From NCBI RefSeq assembly GCF_009828585.1, contig NZ_WSRZ01000015.1:62001-126000 (forward strand): a stretch of DNA of 64,000 bases, in the 5' to 3' direction. The position numbers and the translations under genes were made by a program. This DNA is from Shewanella litoralis (GTDB lineage: Bacteria; Pseudomonadota; Gammaproteobacteria; Enterobacterales; Shewanellaceae). Within the stretch, counting starts at the first letter, position 1, and each line of letters begins with the position of its first letter. Positions 50,361-61,300 of this stretch are shown here, piece after piece. The notes under the pieces were generated by a model, which did not search any database, had not been told where the DNA came from, and saw nothing but the letters and a program-made list of their open reading frames with translations.

Positions 50361-50441
50361 TTATTCTTCGTCTGAAGGTAAAGACTCTAACACGTCATCT
50401 TTTACTTGATAGTAAGCATTTTCGTATTCATGAACTTCCAT
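50361..50441 (-). CDS. Candidate 26-residue acidic small protein
   Basis: An ATG at 50441 has GGAG five bases before it and opens a 26-codon frame giving MEVHEYENAYYQVKDDVLES followed by a short acidic end. No membrane segment and no family was recognised. It lies in a unit bounded by a good promoter (50590-50617) and a bidirectional terminator (50264-50289), with about 140 bases of leader. An overlapping 31-codon frame from GTG at 50497 is an alternative; the untranslated RNA itself could be the product. Confidence 0.45.
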   Translation of the reverse strand: MEVHEYENAYYQVKDDVLESLPSDEE

Positions 50442-50589
50442 AATAACTCCAGTATTTCTAGGTCGTAGGGGGAGAAGGCCTGTCTTATTTTGTTCACTGA
50501 TTTGTGTACCTCTCAATACACAATATCGATGTGAGGGATGACATTTACCTTACACAGAGAAGAGTTCCAATCACGTTCTTCTGCTGGCG

Positions 50590-50617
50590 AGTATAGCAAT
50601 ACTCCATTCGGTTTCAA
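50590..50617 (-). promoter_or_regulatory. Sigma70-type promoter of the small minus-strand unit
   Basis: TTGAAA (50617-50612), a 16-base spacer ending in TGC, and TATACT (50595-50590). This is a close match with an extended -10. Confidence 0.65.
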
Positions 50618-50711
50618 ACAGGGAATTACAGAAAACTTTCAGTTTTGTACGCTTTTTGAGTCAATTTTAGTAGAAAACACTGTTTTACGATAAAAATAAT
50701 GAAAGACTTTC

Positions 50712-50748
50712 AAAAAAAATAACACACCCATGCGAACATCGGTGTGTT
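50712..50748 (-). terminator. Intrinsic terminator of hrpA
   Basis: On the minus strand AACACACC and GGTGTGTT form an 8-bp stem with a 12-base loop and are followed by a run of eight T (50719-50712). It separates hrpA from the small unit downstream. Confidence 0.8.
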
Positions 50749-50805
50749 ATCGAGAGTACAGAAACAGAAGTGTCTACTTACTAATTGAGTGAAAACCGCA
50801 GTGAC

Positions 50806-53800
50806 TTATACCTGGTTAATGTGATTTAAAATCCGCTTTTCTGAAATTGGATACGCAGTACCCAGCACCTGTGCAAAACACGAAACACGATATTCTTCAA
50901 TCATCCAACGTGCCTCTATTAATGCTTGTGGCATGGGCTGTGATTTAGGCACCTTAGCCGATTGTGCTGTTAATGCATCTTGTACTTTACTGATACTGTG
51001 CATATGCAGGCGGTCACGGGTGGGATCAACCGGCAATTTCTCTAAGCGGTTTTCAATCGCTTTGAGATAACGCGCCACATCTGCCAGACGTTGCCAACCA
51101 CAATCCTCGACAAATCCTTTATACACTAGGCTGTCTAGTTGCGTTTGAATGTCACTCATGGCAAAAGCAATATCTAAACTAATTTTGCCTTTTAAGCGTT
51201 TTTTAATTCGCTGGTATATGGTTAGCACTTGTTCAACGTTTAAGGCGATTTGCTCAGCGGTAGGGTTCAGTTCCTGACGCACCCACTCTTTAGCTTGCTC
51301 AAACTGCGCCTCATTACGGATATCTAACTGCTTTTGATCGAGTAACTGCTGCACTGCCGCATTAATGATATCTTCAATCAGTATTTGCACCTGGCCAAAC
51401 GGATTAAAGTACATCGCAAGTTTAGCTTTATTAGGTAACGCTTGCTGCAAGTGCTTAACGGGCGACGGAATATTGATTAGCAATAACCGGCGTAAGCCCA
51501 CTCGATGGTGACGTTTAGCCTCATGCTCATCATCAAACAGCTTAATTGACACGTCGGTTTTGTTGTCGATAAGGGCCGGATACGCTTTAACCTCGTAGTT
51601 GCCTTTTCGTTGCTGATACTGCACAGGCAAGTCACCAAATGTCCAGCTAGTAATCGCTTGCTGTTCAATGCCTTTATCTGCCACCTTACGGATAGCTTTA
51701 GCCACTACGCCTTGCAACTGACCTTTAAGCGTTTCTAAATCCCGACCTTGCGCCACCAGGCGACCTTGATCATCTTCAATCTTAAAATTCATTTTAAGAT
51801 GTTCAGTGATCTGGGTTAAATCAAAATCGTCCGCTGAAATCCGCACGCCACTCATGCGCAGTAATTGCTTGCACATCGATTCGAGCATCGGCAGTTCAAA
51901 TGGCTTCATTGCTTGATAACAGGCACGGGCATAATCAGGCGCTGGCACAAAATTACGCCGTAAATTTTTTGGTAGCGACTTAATCAGTGCCACCAGCTTT
52001 TCTTCACGCAGCCCTGGCACAAGCCAATCAAAATCACTGTCATCAATTTGATTTATGAGTGCCACAGGAATATGCACAGAGACGCCATCATCAACATTAC
52101 CGGGCTCAAAGTGATAGCTCACCGTTAAGCCTAGGTTGGCTTTATGCCACACTTCAGGAAAGTCTAACGCCGAAATATGATCGGCACTGCGCTGCATTAA
52201 TAATGCTTGGCTGTAATCAAGTAAATCAGGGGTTTGTTGACGGGCTTTTTTCCACCAGGCAAAAAACAACGGCGCGTTATAAATGCCTGCAGGAATAAGG
52301 GGTTCATAAAAATCTACCAGCACTTGCTCGTCGACCAAAATGTCACGGCGACGCGACTTATGCTCAAGTGATTCGATGTCGTTAAGTAGTTTTTGGTTAT
52401 TAACAAAAAACGCTTCTTTGGTTTGTAACTGCCCTTCTGCTAATGCGCTGCGCACAAAAATCTCACGCGCCTCAACAGCATCAATTGGGCCATATTGCAC
52501 CCGGCGGCGATTCACAATCGTTAAGCCATATAGTACCTGGTTTTCAAGTGCGACAACACTGCCCGCTTTGGCTTCAAAATGCGGCTCTAGGTAGTTCTTT
52601 TTCACTAAATGACTGGCTAAAGACTCGGCCCATTCAGGTTCAATTTTGGCACAGCAACGAGCAAACAAACGCGATGTTTCAGTAAGCTCTGCGGCCATTA
52701 TCCACTTAGGGCCTTTTTTAGCTAAAGGCGAGCCCGGGAACACAAAGAACTTACGGTTACGGGCACCTAAATATTCGTTGTTTTCCCCTTTAAAACCAAT
52801 ATGACTTAACAAGCCAGACAATATGGCTTTGTGTAATTGCTCATAACTGGCGGCATTGTCGCTTACTCGCCATTTTAGCTCGTGTACCGCTTGTTTGACC
52901 TGTGTGTATAAATCTTGCCACTCACGTACACGCAAATAAGCGAGGTATTCATCGCGACATTGCTTTCTAAATTGGCTGGCCGACAACTCGTGTTTTTGAT
53001 CTTTAACGTGATCCCACAGTTTTACCCAGCTGACAAAATCTGAGTCTTTATCGGCATAGCGGCGATGACACTCATCTGCCGCTTGTTTTTTGTCAATGGG
53101 ACGCTCACGTGGATCTTGAATCGACAAACCTGAGGTAATCACTAATGCTTCATGCAAACAGCCCAATTTGTTGGCTTCGATAACCATTCGAGCTAAGCGT
53201 GGATCAAGTGGGATTTTGGCTAAGTCTTTACCCAATGGAGTCAGTACTAATTCGCTACGCTGTTTTTTAACGGCTTGTAATTCTTCGAGCAGTAAAAAAC
53301 CATCACGAATGTGTTTTTGGTCTGGCGGCTGAATAAACGGAAAACCAGCAATGTCGCCAAGGCCAATCGCCAACATTTGCAAAATCACCGAGGCCAGGTT
53401 GGTGCGCAAGATTTCAGGGTCGGTAAATTCAGGACGCTGAATAAAGTCCATTTCATCATAAAGACGAATACAAATACCAGGCCCAACACGGCCACAACGA
53501 CCTTGGCGCTGATTGGCACTGGCTTGAGATATCGGCTCAATTGGCAAGCGCTGTACTTTAGTGCGGTAGCTATAACGACTAATACGTGCGGTACCAGGGT
53601 CAATCACATAGCGAATGCCCGGCACAGTTAATGAGGTTTCAGCCACGTTGGTGGCTAACACTATGCGCCGGCCAATATGGCTTTTAAACACCTTAGATTG
53701 CTCGCCGTAAGACAAACGCGCATACAAGGGTAAAATTTCAGTGTCGCGATATTGTTGCTTACGCAGTAAATCGGCAGTGTCACGAATTTCGCGTTCACCG

Positions 53801-54681
53801 TTCATAAATATCAAAATATCGCCGGGACCTTCAGCGATTAATTCATCGACCGCAGCAAAAATGCCGTCACTGATATCTAAATCGGCATCATTATCACGCA
53901 CCAGCGGTCGGTATCGAGTTTCTACTTCATAGGTACGCCCTGACACTTCAATCACTGGCGCGTTGTCAAAGTGCTTCGAAAAACGATCAACATCGATGGT
54001 TGCCGAGGTAATAATGACTTTTAAATCAGGGCGTTTTTTCAGTACTTGCTTTAGGTAGCCTAAGATAAAGTCAATGTTAAGACTGCGCTCATGGGCTTCA
54101 TCGATAATGATGGCGTCATATTGATTTAAAAATCGATCTGAAGTGAGCTCCGCCAACAAGATACCGTCGGTCATTAACTTGATATAGCTGTTTTCGCTAA
54201 TGGCATCGGCAAAGCGAACTTTAAAACCAACAACCTCACCTAATGGGCTATTAAGCTCATCTGCAACACGGTTTGCAACACTACGAGCCGCTAAACGGCG
54301 TGGCTGAGTGTGTCCAATTAGGCCGCGCGTGCCTAAGCCTAATTCTAAGCAAATTTTAGGTAGCTGAGTGGTTTTACCCGAGCCAGTTTCACCGGCAACA
54401 ATTACCACCTGGTTATTAGCAATAGCAGAGGCAATGTCCTCACGCTTTTGCGAAACAGGCAGCTCGTCTGGGTAATTAATGACAGGTCTTGATTGCAAAC
54501 GTTGCTGCGCTTTGGCGTAGGCTTTTTTAGCATCTTCGGTGAGTTGCGCTAACGTTTGAGATTTTTTTTCAGACTCAGCTTCTTTATTGATACGAAATAA
54601 GCGACGACGGATTTTTGCCGCATCGGTTTGATAACAAAGATTGAGATACGCCTTAGAGAGCGGGTGAAGGTCCGAATTCAA
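50806..54681 (-). CDS. hrpA: ATP-dependent RNA helicase HrpA
   Basis: A 1291-residue DEAH-box helicase, in E. coli a rescue factor for stalled ribosomes. Motifs in order: GETGSGKTTQLPKI (near residue 96), IIDEAHERSLN, ITSATID, then NVAETSLTVPGI and QRQGRCGRVGPG. The helicase-associated (HA2), OB-fold and DUF3418 C-terminal regions extend to the end as in E. coli (1300 residues). An intrinsic terminator follows. The CBS gene upstream ends about 80 bp from its start codon. Confidence 0.95.
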   Translation of the reverse strand: MNSDLHPLSKAYLNLCYQTDAAKIRRRLFRINKEAESEKKSQTLAQLTEDAKKAYAKAQQRLQSRPVINYPDELPVSQKREDIASAIANNQVVIVAGETGSGKTTQLPKICLELGLGTRGLIGHTQPRRLAARSVANRVADELNSPLGEVVGFKVRFADAISENSYIKLMTDGILLAELTSDRFLNQYDAIIIDEAHERSLNIDFILGYLKQVLKKRPDLKVIITSATIDVDRFSKHFDNAPVIEVSGRTYEVETRYRPLVRDNDADLDISDGIFAAVDELIAEGPGDILIFMNGEREIRDTADLLRKQQYRDTEILPLYARLSYGEQSKVFKSHIGRRIVLATNVAETSLTVPGIRYVIDPGTARISRYSYRTKVQRLPIEPISQASANQRQGRCGRVGPGICIRLYDEMDFIQRPEFTDPEILRTNLASVILQMLAIGLGDIAGFPFIQPPDQKHIRDGFLLLEELQAVKKQRSELVLTPLGKDLAKIPLDPRLARMVIEANKLGCLHEALVITSGLSIQDPRERPIDKKQAADECHRRYADKDSDFVSWVKLWDHVKDQKHELSASQFRKQCRDEYLAYLRVREWQDLYTQVKQAVHELKWRVSDNAASYEQLHKAILSGLLSHIGFKGENNEYLGARNRKFFVFPGSPLAKKGPKWIMAAELTETSRLFARCCAKIEPEWAESLASHLVKKNYLEPHFEAKAGSVVALENQVLYGLTIVNRRRVQYGPIDAVEAREIFVRSALAEGQLQTKEAFFVNNQKLLNDIESLEHKSRRRDILVDEQVLVDFYEPLIPAGIYNAPLFFAWWKKARQQTPDLLDYSQALLMQRSADHISALDFPEVWHKANLGLTVSYHFEPGNVDDGVSVHIPVALINQIDDSDFDWLVPGLREEKLVALIKSLPKNLRRNFVPAPDYARACYQAMKPFELPMLESMCKQLLRMSGVRISADDFDLTQITEHLKMNFKIEDDQGRLVAQGRDLETLKGQLQGVVAKAIRKVADKGIEQQAITSWTFGDLPVQYQQRKGNYEVKAYPALIDNKTDVSIKLFDDEHEAKRHHRVGLRRLLLINIPSPVKHLQQALPNKAKLAMYFNPFGQVQILIEDIINAAVQQLLDQKQLDIRNEAQFEQAKEWVRQELNPTAEQIALNVEQVLTIYQRIKKRLKGKISLDIAFAMSDIQTQLDSLVYKGFVEDCGWQRLADVARYLKAIENRLEKLPVDPTRDRLHMHSISKVQDALTAQSAKVPKSQPMPQALIEARWMIEEYRVSCFAQVLGTAYPISEKRILNHINQV

Positions 54682-54759
54682 ATCTGATTCCCTTGCTTAC
54701 ATCGAAAAAAAGCGATCCTAGCAAGGAAAACAGCATAATGATAATAATTTTGACGATTG

Positions 54760-55176
54760 TTATGCCGGAGATAAGTAGCATTGCTGCATGTAAGTATTCA
54801 TTGCACTTAACACATTGGTACGGTTAATAGTGCCAATGACTTTACCACTGCTCACTACGGGATAAATTTTGGGTTTAGCACCGAGCATTTGTTCAGCTAA
54901 CGCTAAAATGCTGTCATCTGGTGCAACCGTCAATACAGGGCTTTTCATGCAATCGGACACTGTGCTGGTCATGTCGCAGTGGTAACTGCTCTTAAGCATT
55001 ACCGCCAAGCAATCTTGCTGCGATAAAAATCCCACTAACTCCCCTTTTGCATCCACAACAGGAGCACCGTTTTTATTGCTTGTTAATAACTGCTCAACAG
55101 CAATAGCTAACGACATATTTGCAGTTAATAAAACTGGACGTCTATCCATGTGATCTTTAATTTTTATCGAATCCAT
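54760..55176 (-). CDS. Two-CBS-domain protein
   Basis: A 138-residue stand-alone CBS pair. CBS1 (about residues 5-65) includes PVVDAKGELVGFLSQQDCLA and CBS2 (about 75-130) includes P-V-L-T-V-A-P-D-D-S-I and KVIGTINRTNVLSAM. Such proteins bind adenosyl nucleotides and regulate a partner; none is evident here. It lies upstream of hrpA on the same strand. Confidence 0.85.
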   Translation of the reverse strand: MDSIKIKDHMDRRPVLLTANMSLAIAVEQLLTSNKNGAPVVDAKGELVGFLSQQDCLAVMLKSSYHCDMTSTVSDCMKSPVLTVAPDDSILALAEQMLGAKPKIYPVVSSGKVIGTINRTNVLSAMNTYMQQCYLSPA

Positions 55177-55338
55177 ACTACCCCCAAGTGCACAAATGAC
55201 TCTCGTGCGAAATAAACTTAATCGGTATGATTGCTACCGATACAGATTAAGTTTAGTCAAGATTGGTTAACTGGACAGTAAATTTAATCGATTATGTTAA
55301 TCGATTAGCTTGCTCAGATTTGCCATGTTATCTGGCGA

Positions 55339-56373
55339 TCATTTATCTCGCCAAATCATCACGTTTGCAGCCTGGCCGCTCACTCGACTGGCCCGATACA
55401 TACCGCTAGTATTAAATGGCGTCGCAATATTGCCTTGCTTATCGATAGCAATCACCCCACCAGTGCCGCCTGCATTCACCAAGGTTTGATTAATCACCTC
55501 GTCAGCGGCTTGAATAATGCCTTTTTGCTGGTATTTCACTTTGGCACAGATATCACCGGCAACATGGTAACGAATAAAATATTCGCCATGACCTGTCGCG
55601 GACACGGCACACACTCCGTTTTCAGCATAGGTGCCTGCGCCGATTACCGGTGAATCACCAATACGGCCAAAACGCTTCGCGGTCATACCGCCGGTTGAAG
55701 TGCCTGCGGCTAAATTGCCTTGTTTATCCAGAGCAACAGCACCCACAGTTCCGTATTTATAATTATCGCGTAATTGGTTTACTGATGCTTGATAATCGCC
55801 GCCATTAGTTTGCTCGGCCTTGATAATACTGGCTTTAGCATCGAGTAGTTGGGCATAGCGATGCGGTGTATCAAAATGACTATTAGCAACTAAATTGAAC
55901 TGCTGAGTCAGGGCGAACTCTTCCGCGCCCTCACCGTATAACATGACATGAGGTGACTTATGCATGACAGATATGGCTAAATCGATAGGGTTTTTAATGT
56001 GTTTTACGCCGGCAACAGCACCGGCATTCATGTTTTTACCGTCCATGATGGAAGCATCAAGTTCATGGCCGCCATCAAAGGTATATACCGCACCAACACC
56101 GGCATTAAATAATGGGCTGTTTTCTAAAATGTTAATCGCCGCTTTAACGGCCTCGATACTGTCGCCACCGTTTTGCAGCACATCATAGCCACTATCAATG
56201 GCTTGAGTTAACTTATCTCTGATGGCTTTTTCTTGTTCAGCCGTTAAATCAGCAGCATTAATGGTGCCAGCACCACCGTGTATCGCAATCGAAAAAGGGC
56301 TGTTGTCTTGTGCGATAACCTGTGATGAAGTCATCCCTAAACACAGCGCTATTGTTAAATATAATTTATTCAT
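55339..56373 (-). CDS. Periplasmic isoaspartyl peptidase/L-asparaginase (Ntn hydrolase)
   Basis: A 344-residue enzyme of the IaaA type. A signal peptide (ending about residue 22, V-I-A-Q) sends it to the periplasm. It autocleaves before Thr209 in KYGTVGAVAL to give two chains, and Thr209 is the nucleophile. IHGGAGTI near the start and GRIGDSPVIGAGTYA after the Thr complete the family pattern. It hydrolyses isoaspartyl dipeptides and asparagine. The frame is open 39 codons further upstream without a signal peptide, so I chose ATG at 56373. Confidence 0.88.
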   Translation of the reverse strand: MNKLYLTIALCLGMTSSQVIAQDNSPFSIAIHGGAGTINAADLTAEQEKAIRDKLTQAIDSGYDVLQNGGDSIEAVKAAINILENSPLFNAGVGAVYTFDGGHELDASIMDGKNMNAGAVAGVKHIKNPIDLAISVMHKSPHVMLYGEGAEEFALTQQFNLVANSHFDTPHRYAQLLDAKASIIKAEQTNGGDYQASVNQLRDNYKYGTVGAVALDKQGNLAAGTSTGGMTAKRFGRIGDSPVIGAGTYAENGVCAVSATGHGEYFIRYHVAGDICAKVKYQQKGIIQAADEVINQTLVNAGGTGGVIAIDKQGNIATPFNTSGMYRASRVSGQAANVMIWRDK

Positions 56374-56508
56374 GATCGGCAAGTCCTTGAAAGGCGTATA
56401 TCTTTGTAACCATTTATCCATGTTATTACAATCATATTGTTGCGACTTTTCATCTTTATAGCGACAATAGTCATATTGATATGGTGACAAGCATCATTAG
56501 CCCTATTT

Positions 56509-58374
56509 TTGGAAAATTTGCCTAATTTGTCCTCTAAACGACTTAAATTTAGCCAGTTATTGTTATTCTCGCTGACTCTATTGATGTCAGGCTTTGCGCT
56601 GGCCGAGAATAGTTGGCTTAACGTGCGTATTGATGGTGTCAGTAAAAAGCTTGAAAAAAACATTATCGCCCATTTAGGTACCCTGCCTGAATCTGATGTG
56701 CAGCGCAGGGCCTTTTTATTTACCGTTGATGACAATACTCAAGACGCTTTAGAATCCATGGGTTATTACCATGGCATTATTGATATTGACGTACAAGAAA
56801 CCGACTCTGGTCCCTGGGAGCTTAACCTCAACATCACCACCGGGGATCCCGTTATCATTCAGTGGGTCGACATCAATTTTAGCGGTGAAATGCTGCAAGA
56901 TGACAGGTTTGCAGTGTGGTTAAACAGTCTTAATATTAAACCCGGCGATACCCTAAATCACGGTGTTTACGATGCTTTAAAATCTCAATTAGTCACTTTA
57001 GCGTTAGCGCGTGGTTATTTTGATGGTCGCTATACTAAATCTGAAATTAGCATTAACCGCGACTTTAATACCGCGCAAATCAATATCCAATTTGACTCAG
57101 GCAAGCGTTACTTATTTGGTGAGGTTGATTTTGCAGGCAGCACGTTGAATGATGATGTTATTGAAGCGTTAATCCCGTTTGATGCTGACGCGCCTTATGC
57201 CACACAACAACTTACCGAATTTAACCGTAACCTGCTCGATACAGGTTACTTTAGTAACATCAAAGTATTGCCTCAAATAGATAAAATCAGTGATGGTGTG
57301 GTACCGATAAAAGTCGAGCTAAGCCCAAGACCAAGCCACTTAATTGAGGTCGGCTTAGGTGCAGATATCGGCAACAGCACCGAGGACACCTTTGAGCCTC
57401 GAGTGCGAGTCACCTGGCGCACGCCACAAATTAACCGCTATGGCCATTATCAAGAAACTAGCGCGGAGTGGTCACCTGATAGACCTAAAATTTTGACAAC
57501 CTACACCATTCCACTGAGTCATCCATTAGATGACCAACTTAAAATTAAATTGGGCATATTACGTGATACTTACGGCGTGACCCAGGACTATGATGAAGAA
57601 AGCCGCTCGTTCGACAATACGGGGCAATTAGAGTCTAAAAAATATTTGATTGGACTTTCACGTCAACAACGCTCAAAAAGCAATTGGTTATATGGCTATT
57701 CAGTTGAGTCTATTCGGGAGTTTTATGAGCAGCTTGATACCGAGTACGATCCACGATTTTTATTAATGGGCTATAACCTCACTAAAACGGTTCGCGGTGA
57801 CAACACCCTGGATCCTAAATCGGGTTTTCGACAAACATACAGCATGGAATATGCAGACCCATCACTGGGTTCAACCATTCGCTTAGCACGTTTTCAAGCA
57901 CGGTTTAAATGGATTGAAACCTTTTTTGATAAGCACCGCTTTGTGGCACGCCTCGATTTAGGCGCCAACATTGCCAGTAGAGATGACATTAGCTTTATTC
58001 CGCCGTCACTGCGCTACTTTGCCGGTGGGGACCAAAGTATTCGCGGTTATAGCTACCAAGAACTTGGCCCCTATATTGACTACACAAACAGCGATGGTGG
58101 CATATCGCGCCAAGTTGTTGGTGGACGTTATTTAGCTATTGGCAGCCTAGAATATCAGTATTACTTAACCCCAACCTGGCGCGTCGCTAGCTTTGTTGAT
58201 GCGGGTAATGCCTTTGACACCGGACAACTCGAGCCAGTGGTTGCGGTGGGCGGTGGTGTTCATTGGATATCGCCAATTGGGCCAATTAAACTTGATTTAG
58301 GTTTTGGTTTAAAAGAAACCGAAACCGTAGCGCGCTCATTCCGTTTCCATCTCACCATGGGGACAGAGTTATGA
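56509..58374 (+). CDS. tamA: Translocation and assembly module subunit TamA
   Basis: A 621-residue Omp85-family outer-membrane protein. Signal peptide to about residue 32 (F-A-L-A), three POTRA-like domains (about 35-275), then a 16-strand barrel with the conserved GGDQSIRGYSY near residue 505 and a C-terminal end M-G-T-E-L. With TamB it inserts autotransporters and certain other proteins and moves phospholipids to the outer membrane. The start is TTG at 56509; TTG at 56518 is an alternative. It overlaps tamB by four bases. Confidence 0.92.
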   Translation: MENLPNLSSKRLKFSQLLLFSLTLLMSGFALAENSWLNVRIDGVSKKLEKNIIAHLGTLPESDVQRRAFLFTVDDNTQDALESMGYYHGIIDIDVQETDSGPWELNLNITTGDPVIIQWVDINFSGEMLQDDRFAVWLNSLNIKPGDTLNHGVYDALKSQLVTLALARGYFDGRYTKSEISINRDFNTAQINIQFDSGKRYLFGEVDFAGSTLNDDVIEALIPFDADAPYATQQLTEFNRNLLDTGYFSNIKVLPQIDKISDGVVPIKVELSPRPSHLIEVGLGADIGNSTEDTFEPRVRVTWRTPQINRYGHYQETSAEWSPDRPKILTTYTIPLSHPLDDQLKIKLGILRDTYGVTQDYDEESRSFDNTGQLESKKYLIGLSRQQRSKSNWLYGYSVESIREFYEQLDTEYDPRFLLMGYNLTKTVRGDNTLDPKSGFRQTYSMEYADPSLGSTIRLARFQARFKWIETFFDKHRFVARLDLGANIASRDDISFIPPSLRYFAGGDQSIRGYSYQELGPYIDYTNSDGGISRQVVGGRYLAIGSLEYQYYLTPTWRVASFVDAGNAFDTGQLEPVVAVGGGVHWISPIGPIKLDLGFGLKETETVARSFRFHLTMGTEL

Positions 58375-61300
58375 TAGACAACAATACACCAAACGCACAA
58401 AACCCAGACGAAACGCCTAAAGCACAAGCTAATTCGGCCAAAACACCACCTGCCGCCTTGAGTATTCAAGCTAAGCTGTGGCGTAATTTTAAGCTCTATA
58501 CCCGTATTTTAATCTATGTGCCTTTAATCATCTTAATGCTCGTAGCGGTGTCGATAGGCACACCGTTTGGCAGTAAAATCACGGTGATGTTGGTCGATAA
58601 ATTAGTCAGCGATATCGGCTTAGAATATCAATCTGGTACCCTTAACAATGACCTCAAATTACACCGCCTATCATGGGCAATGAAAGGCATTCAAGTCGAA
58701 GCTAAGGGTGTTGAGCTTGATTGGGTACCCACCTGCCTTATCAACCAGCAAATTTGTGTCACGAATCTATCGGCAAGCAAACTCAAAGTAGATATTGTCA
58801 CGGACAATATTCCAGCCAGTGAGCCAAGCGCACCAGAAATCGCGGATGAGACCCCGCAAGAACTGACACTGCCGATAAGTATCAGCCTTAATAAAGCCCA
58901 GTTTAGCCGAGTTGATGTCACTGTTAACCACATGAGTTATCACGCAGACCAACTTGCTACAGAAGCCATTTGGAATGACAGTGGCCTGCAAATAGAAACC
59001 TTAACCAGCCAGGGGTTGGTGGTTAACATTCCCACCACAAATAACGACAGTCCCGATACACAAACAGCTGAAACAAATAATGATTGGCCTTTAGCAAAGT
59101 TACCGGCCATCTTTATGCCTTTTCCGATAAAAGTGAAACAATTTGAAGCCGTTGACACGCAACTGAATATCGCTGAGCGCCAAGATAATTTTAGCCACAT
59201 CGTCTTAGCGGCAAGTTTTCGTCAATATCAATTAGGTATCACCCAACTTGATATTCAACATGACTACGGCGATGTCAATGTGATTGGTGATATTGCCTTT
59301 TTAGACCATTACCCGCTGACATTAAAACTGCAAGCCAATATTGACCATGTGACCGAGGTCCCAGGATTAACTGAGCAGACATTAAGACTCGATTTAACTC
59401 AAGACTTAAGCCAGCTCAATATCAATGCAATAGCAAAAGGCAGCAACGCATTTACATTAGCGTCAACCATCGACTTAACGTCTGAGCAACTCGCTTATCA
59501 AGTCAGCTTAAATGATGCTTATTTGCAATGGCCCTTACAAAAACCTGAATACATTGCGCAAATCAAGCAATTTTCCAGTAACGGTAACCTAAGCGATCAA
59601 GTGGCTAAGCTTGAGGGCCAACTGACAACGCCTTTCAACCCTAACCTTATTATTCGTGCCGACATTGATAACCGCCAACAACAATTAACCATTAAGACTC
59701 TTAATATTCAATCGATTGCGGGCAATATCGACTTAGAGGGACAACTCTCTTATAAAGATAATGTAGTGTGGCAAGCCAATGTGCGCACCGATAATATTCA
59801 ATTGCAACATATTGACTATCTGACTCAATTTAACCCGCTCAAAAGTAAATTCAGTGGTACCTTTTCCAGCCAGGGTAATATTGGCGCTAAAGACTGGAAA
59901 GTCGCCATTGAACAGGCAAACTTAACCGGCAGGCTCAATGGCTACCCGTTAAATTTGCAAGGTAATATTGCCATTAACCAGGCATTTGCCATTAATGCAG
60001 ACAATCTTCAAGCCAACGCACTTGGTGCTAACTTACTGATTAATGGTACTGCCGATACCCTTTGGGATATTGACGCTGAACTGAGTGTGCCTGATTTAAG
60101 CCAATGGCTGCCGGGCGGACGAGGTAATATTTTTGCTAAGGTTGATGTCAGTGGCAATAGCGCCAATCCGATTGTCGATGTTGATGCTCAAATTAATAAA
60201 TTCAGCTATAACGGCAGTAAAATAGACAATACCACGCTAGTAGCAAACTACCGTCCATTTGAGCAACACCGCTATCGAGTCGCACTCAATAACAGCTTAT
60301 TATTTTGGAACAATAATAAGTTGAGTCAATTAACCCTCGTGAGCGAAGGTGACCAACAGCAACAACAAACCAGCTTAACCACAAAAGGTGACGTGGTAAT
60401 CAACACGCAATTAGCGACTAATAGCAATCTCGACAAGCAACAAGTTAATGGCAAGTTTACCCAACTCAATCTGTCAAATGTACTCGGAGCATGGCAACAA
60501 GACACCCCGATTACCTTTGATTGGGACCAGCTTAAGCAGCGCGGTAATATTAGCCGTTTTTGTTTAGTACACCCACACAATAAACTCTGTCTGGTAAACG
60601 ACATAAGCTTAGGCAGCACAGGCCAAGCCAACATTAATTTTAGTGGCAATCCAGGGCGATTATTGGCGCCTATATTATCTAAAAAAATGTCCTGGGATGG
60701 ACAGGCAGCGTTAACAAGCCAAGTGAATTGGATCAAAGGTAAAAAACCCACTGCCGACTTACAATTTACCTTGATGCCTGGCAACATTACCTTGACCCGA
60801 GCAAAAACCAAGCCCGTGAGTATCGATTATCAACAACTATTACTGCGAGCTACACTGGATGAAAAACAGGTCACGAGCACGTTGAGCTTTGACTCCTCTG
60901 GTATTGCAAACTGGCAAAGCCAGCTGAGTGTTAACATTACGCCAGACCGAACCTTGCAGGGTAACATCAATATTAATGAGTTAAATCTTGCTCCCTTTGG
61001 TGAATTCTTCCCGCGGCTTGCTACATTAGAGGGGTTATTATCGAGCCGACTAACACTTGCAGGCTCATTAATGGACCCAAGTGTTTCGGGTAATATTAAA
61101 TTAAGTGACGGTGCTTTTGCATTGTCGAGCAACCCCACACTCATCGATAAGTTGTACTTATCTTTAGCCTTAGAGGGCCAGCAAGGCCAACTAAATGGCC
61201 AATGGCATATGGGCGATGGCGAAGTTGCAACACAAGGCACCCTCGCCTGGCCACAAGGCAACTTTAGCGGCAACATCGATATCAAAGGCAGTAACTTAGC

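Noticed and set aside
50402..50497. 31-codon GTG frame overlapping the 26-codon ORF
   Set aside because: It is kept only as an alternative; the ribosome site is less well placed and the frame has no recognised pattern.
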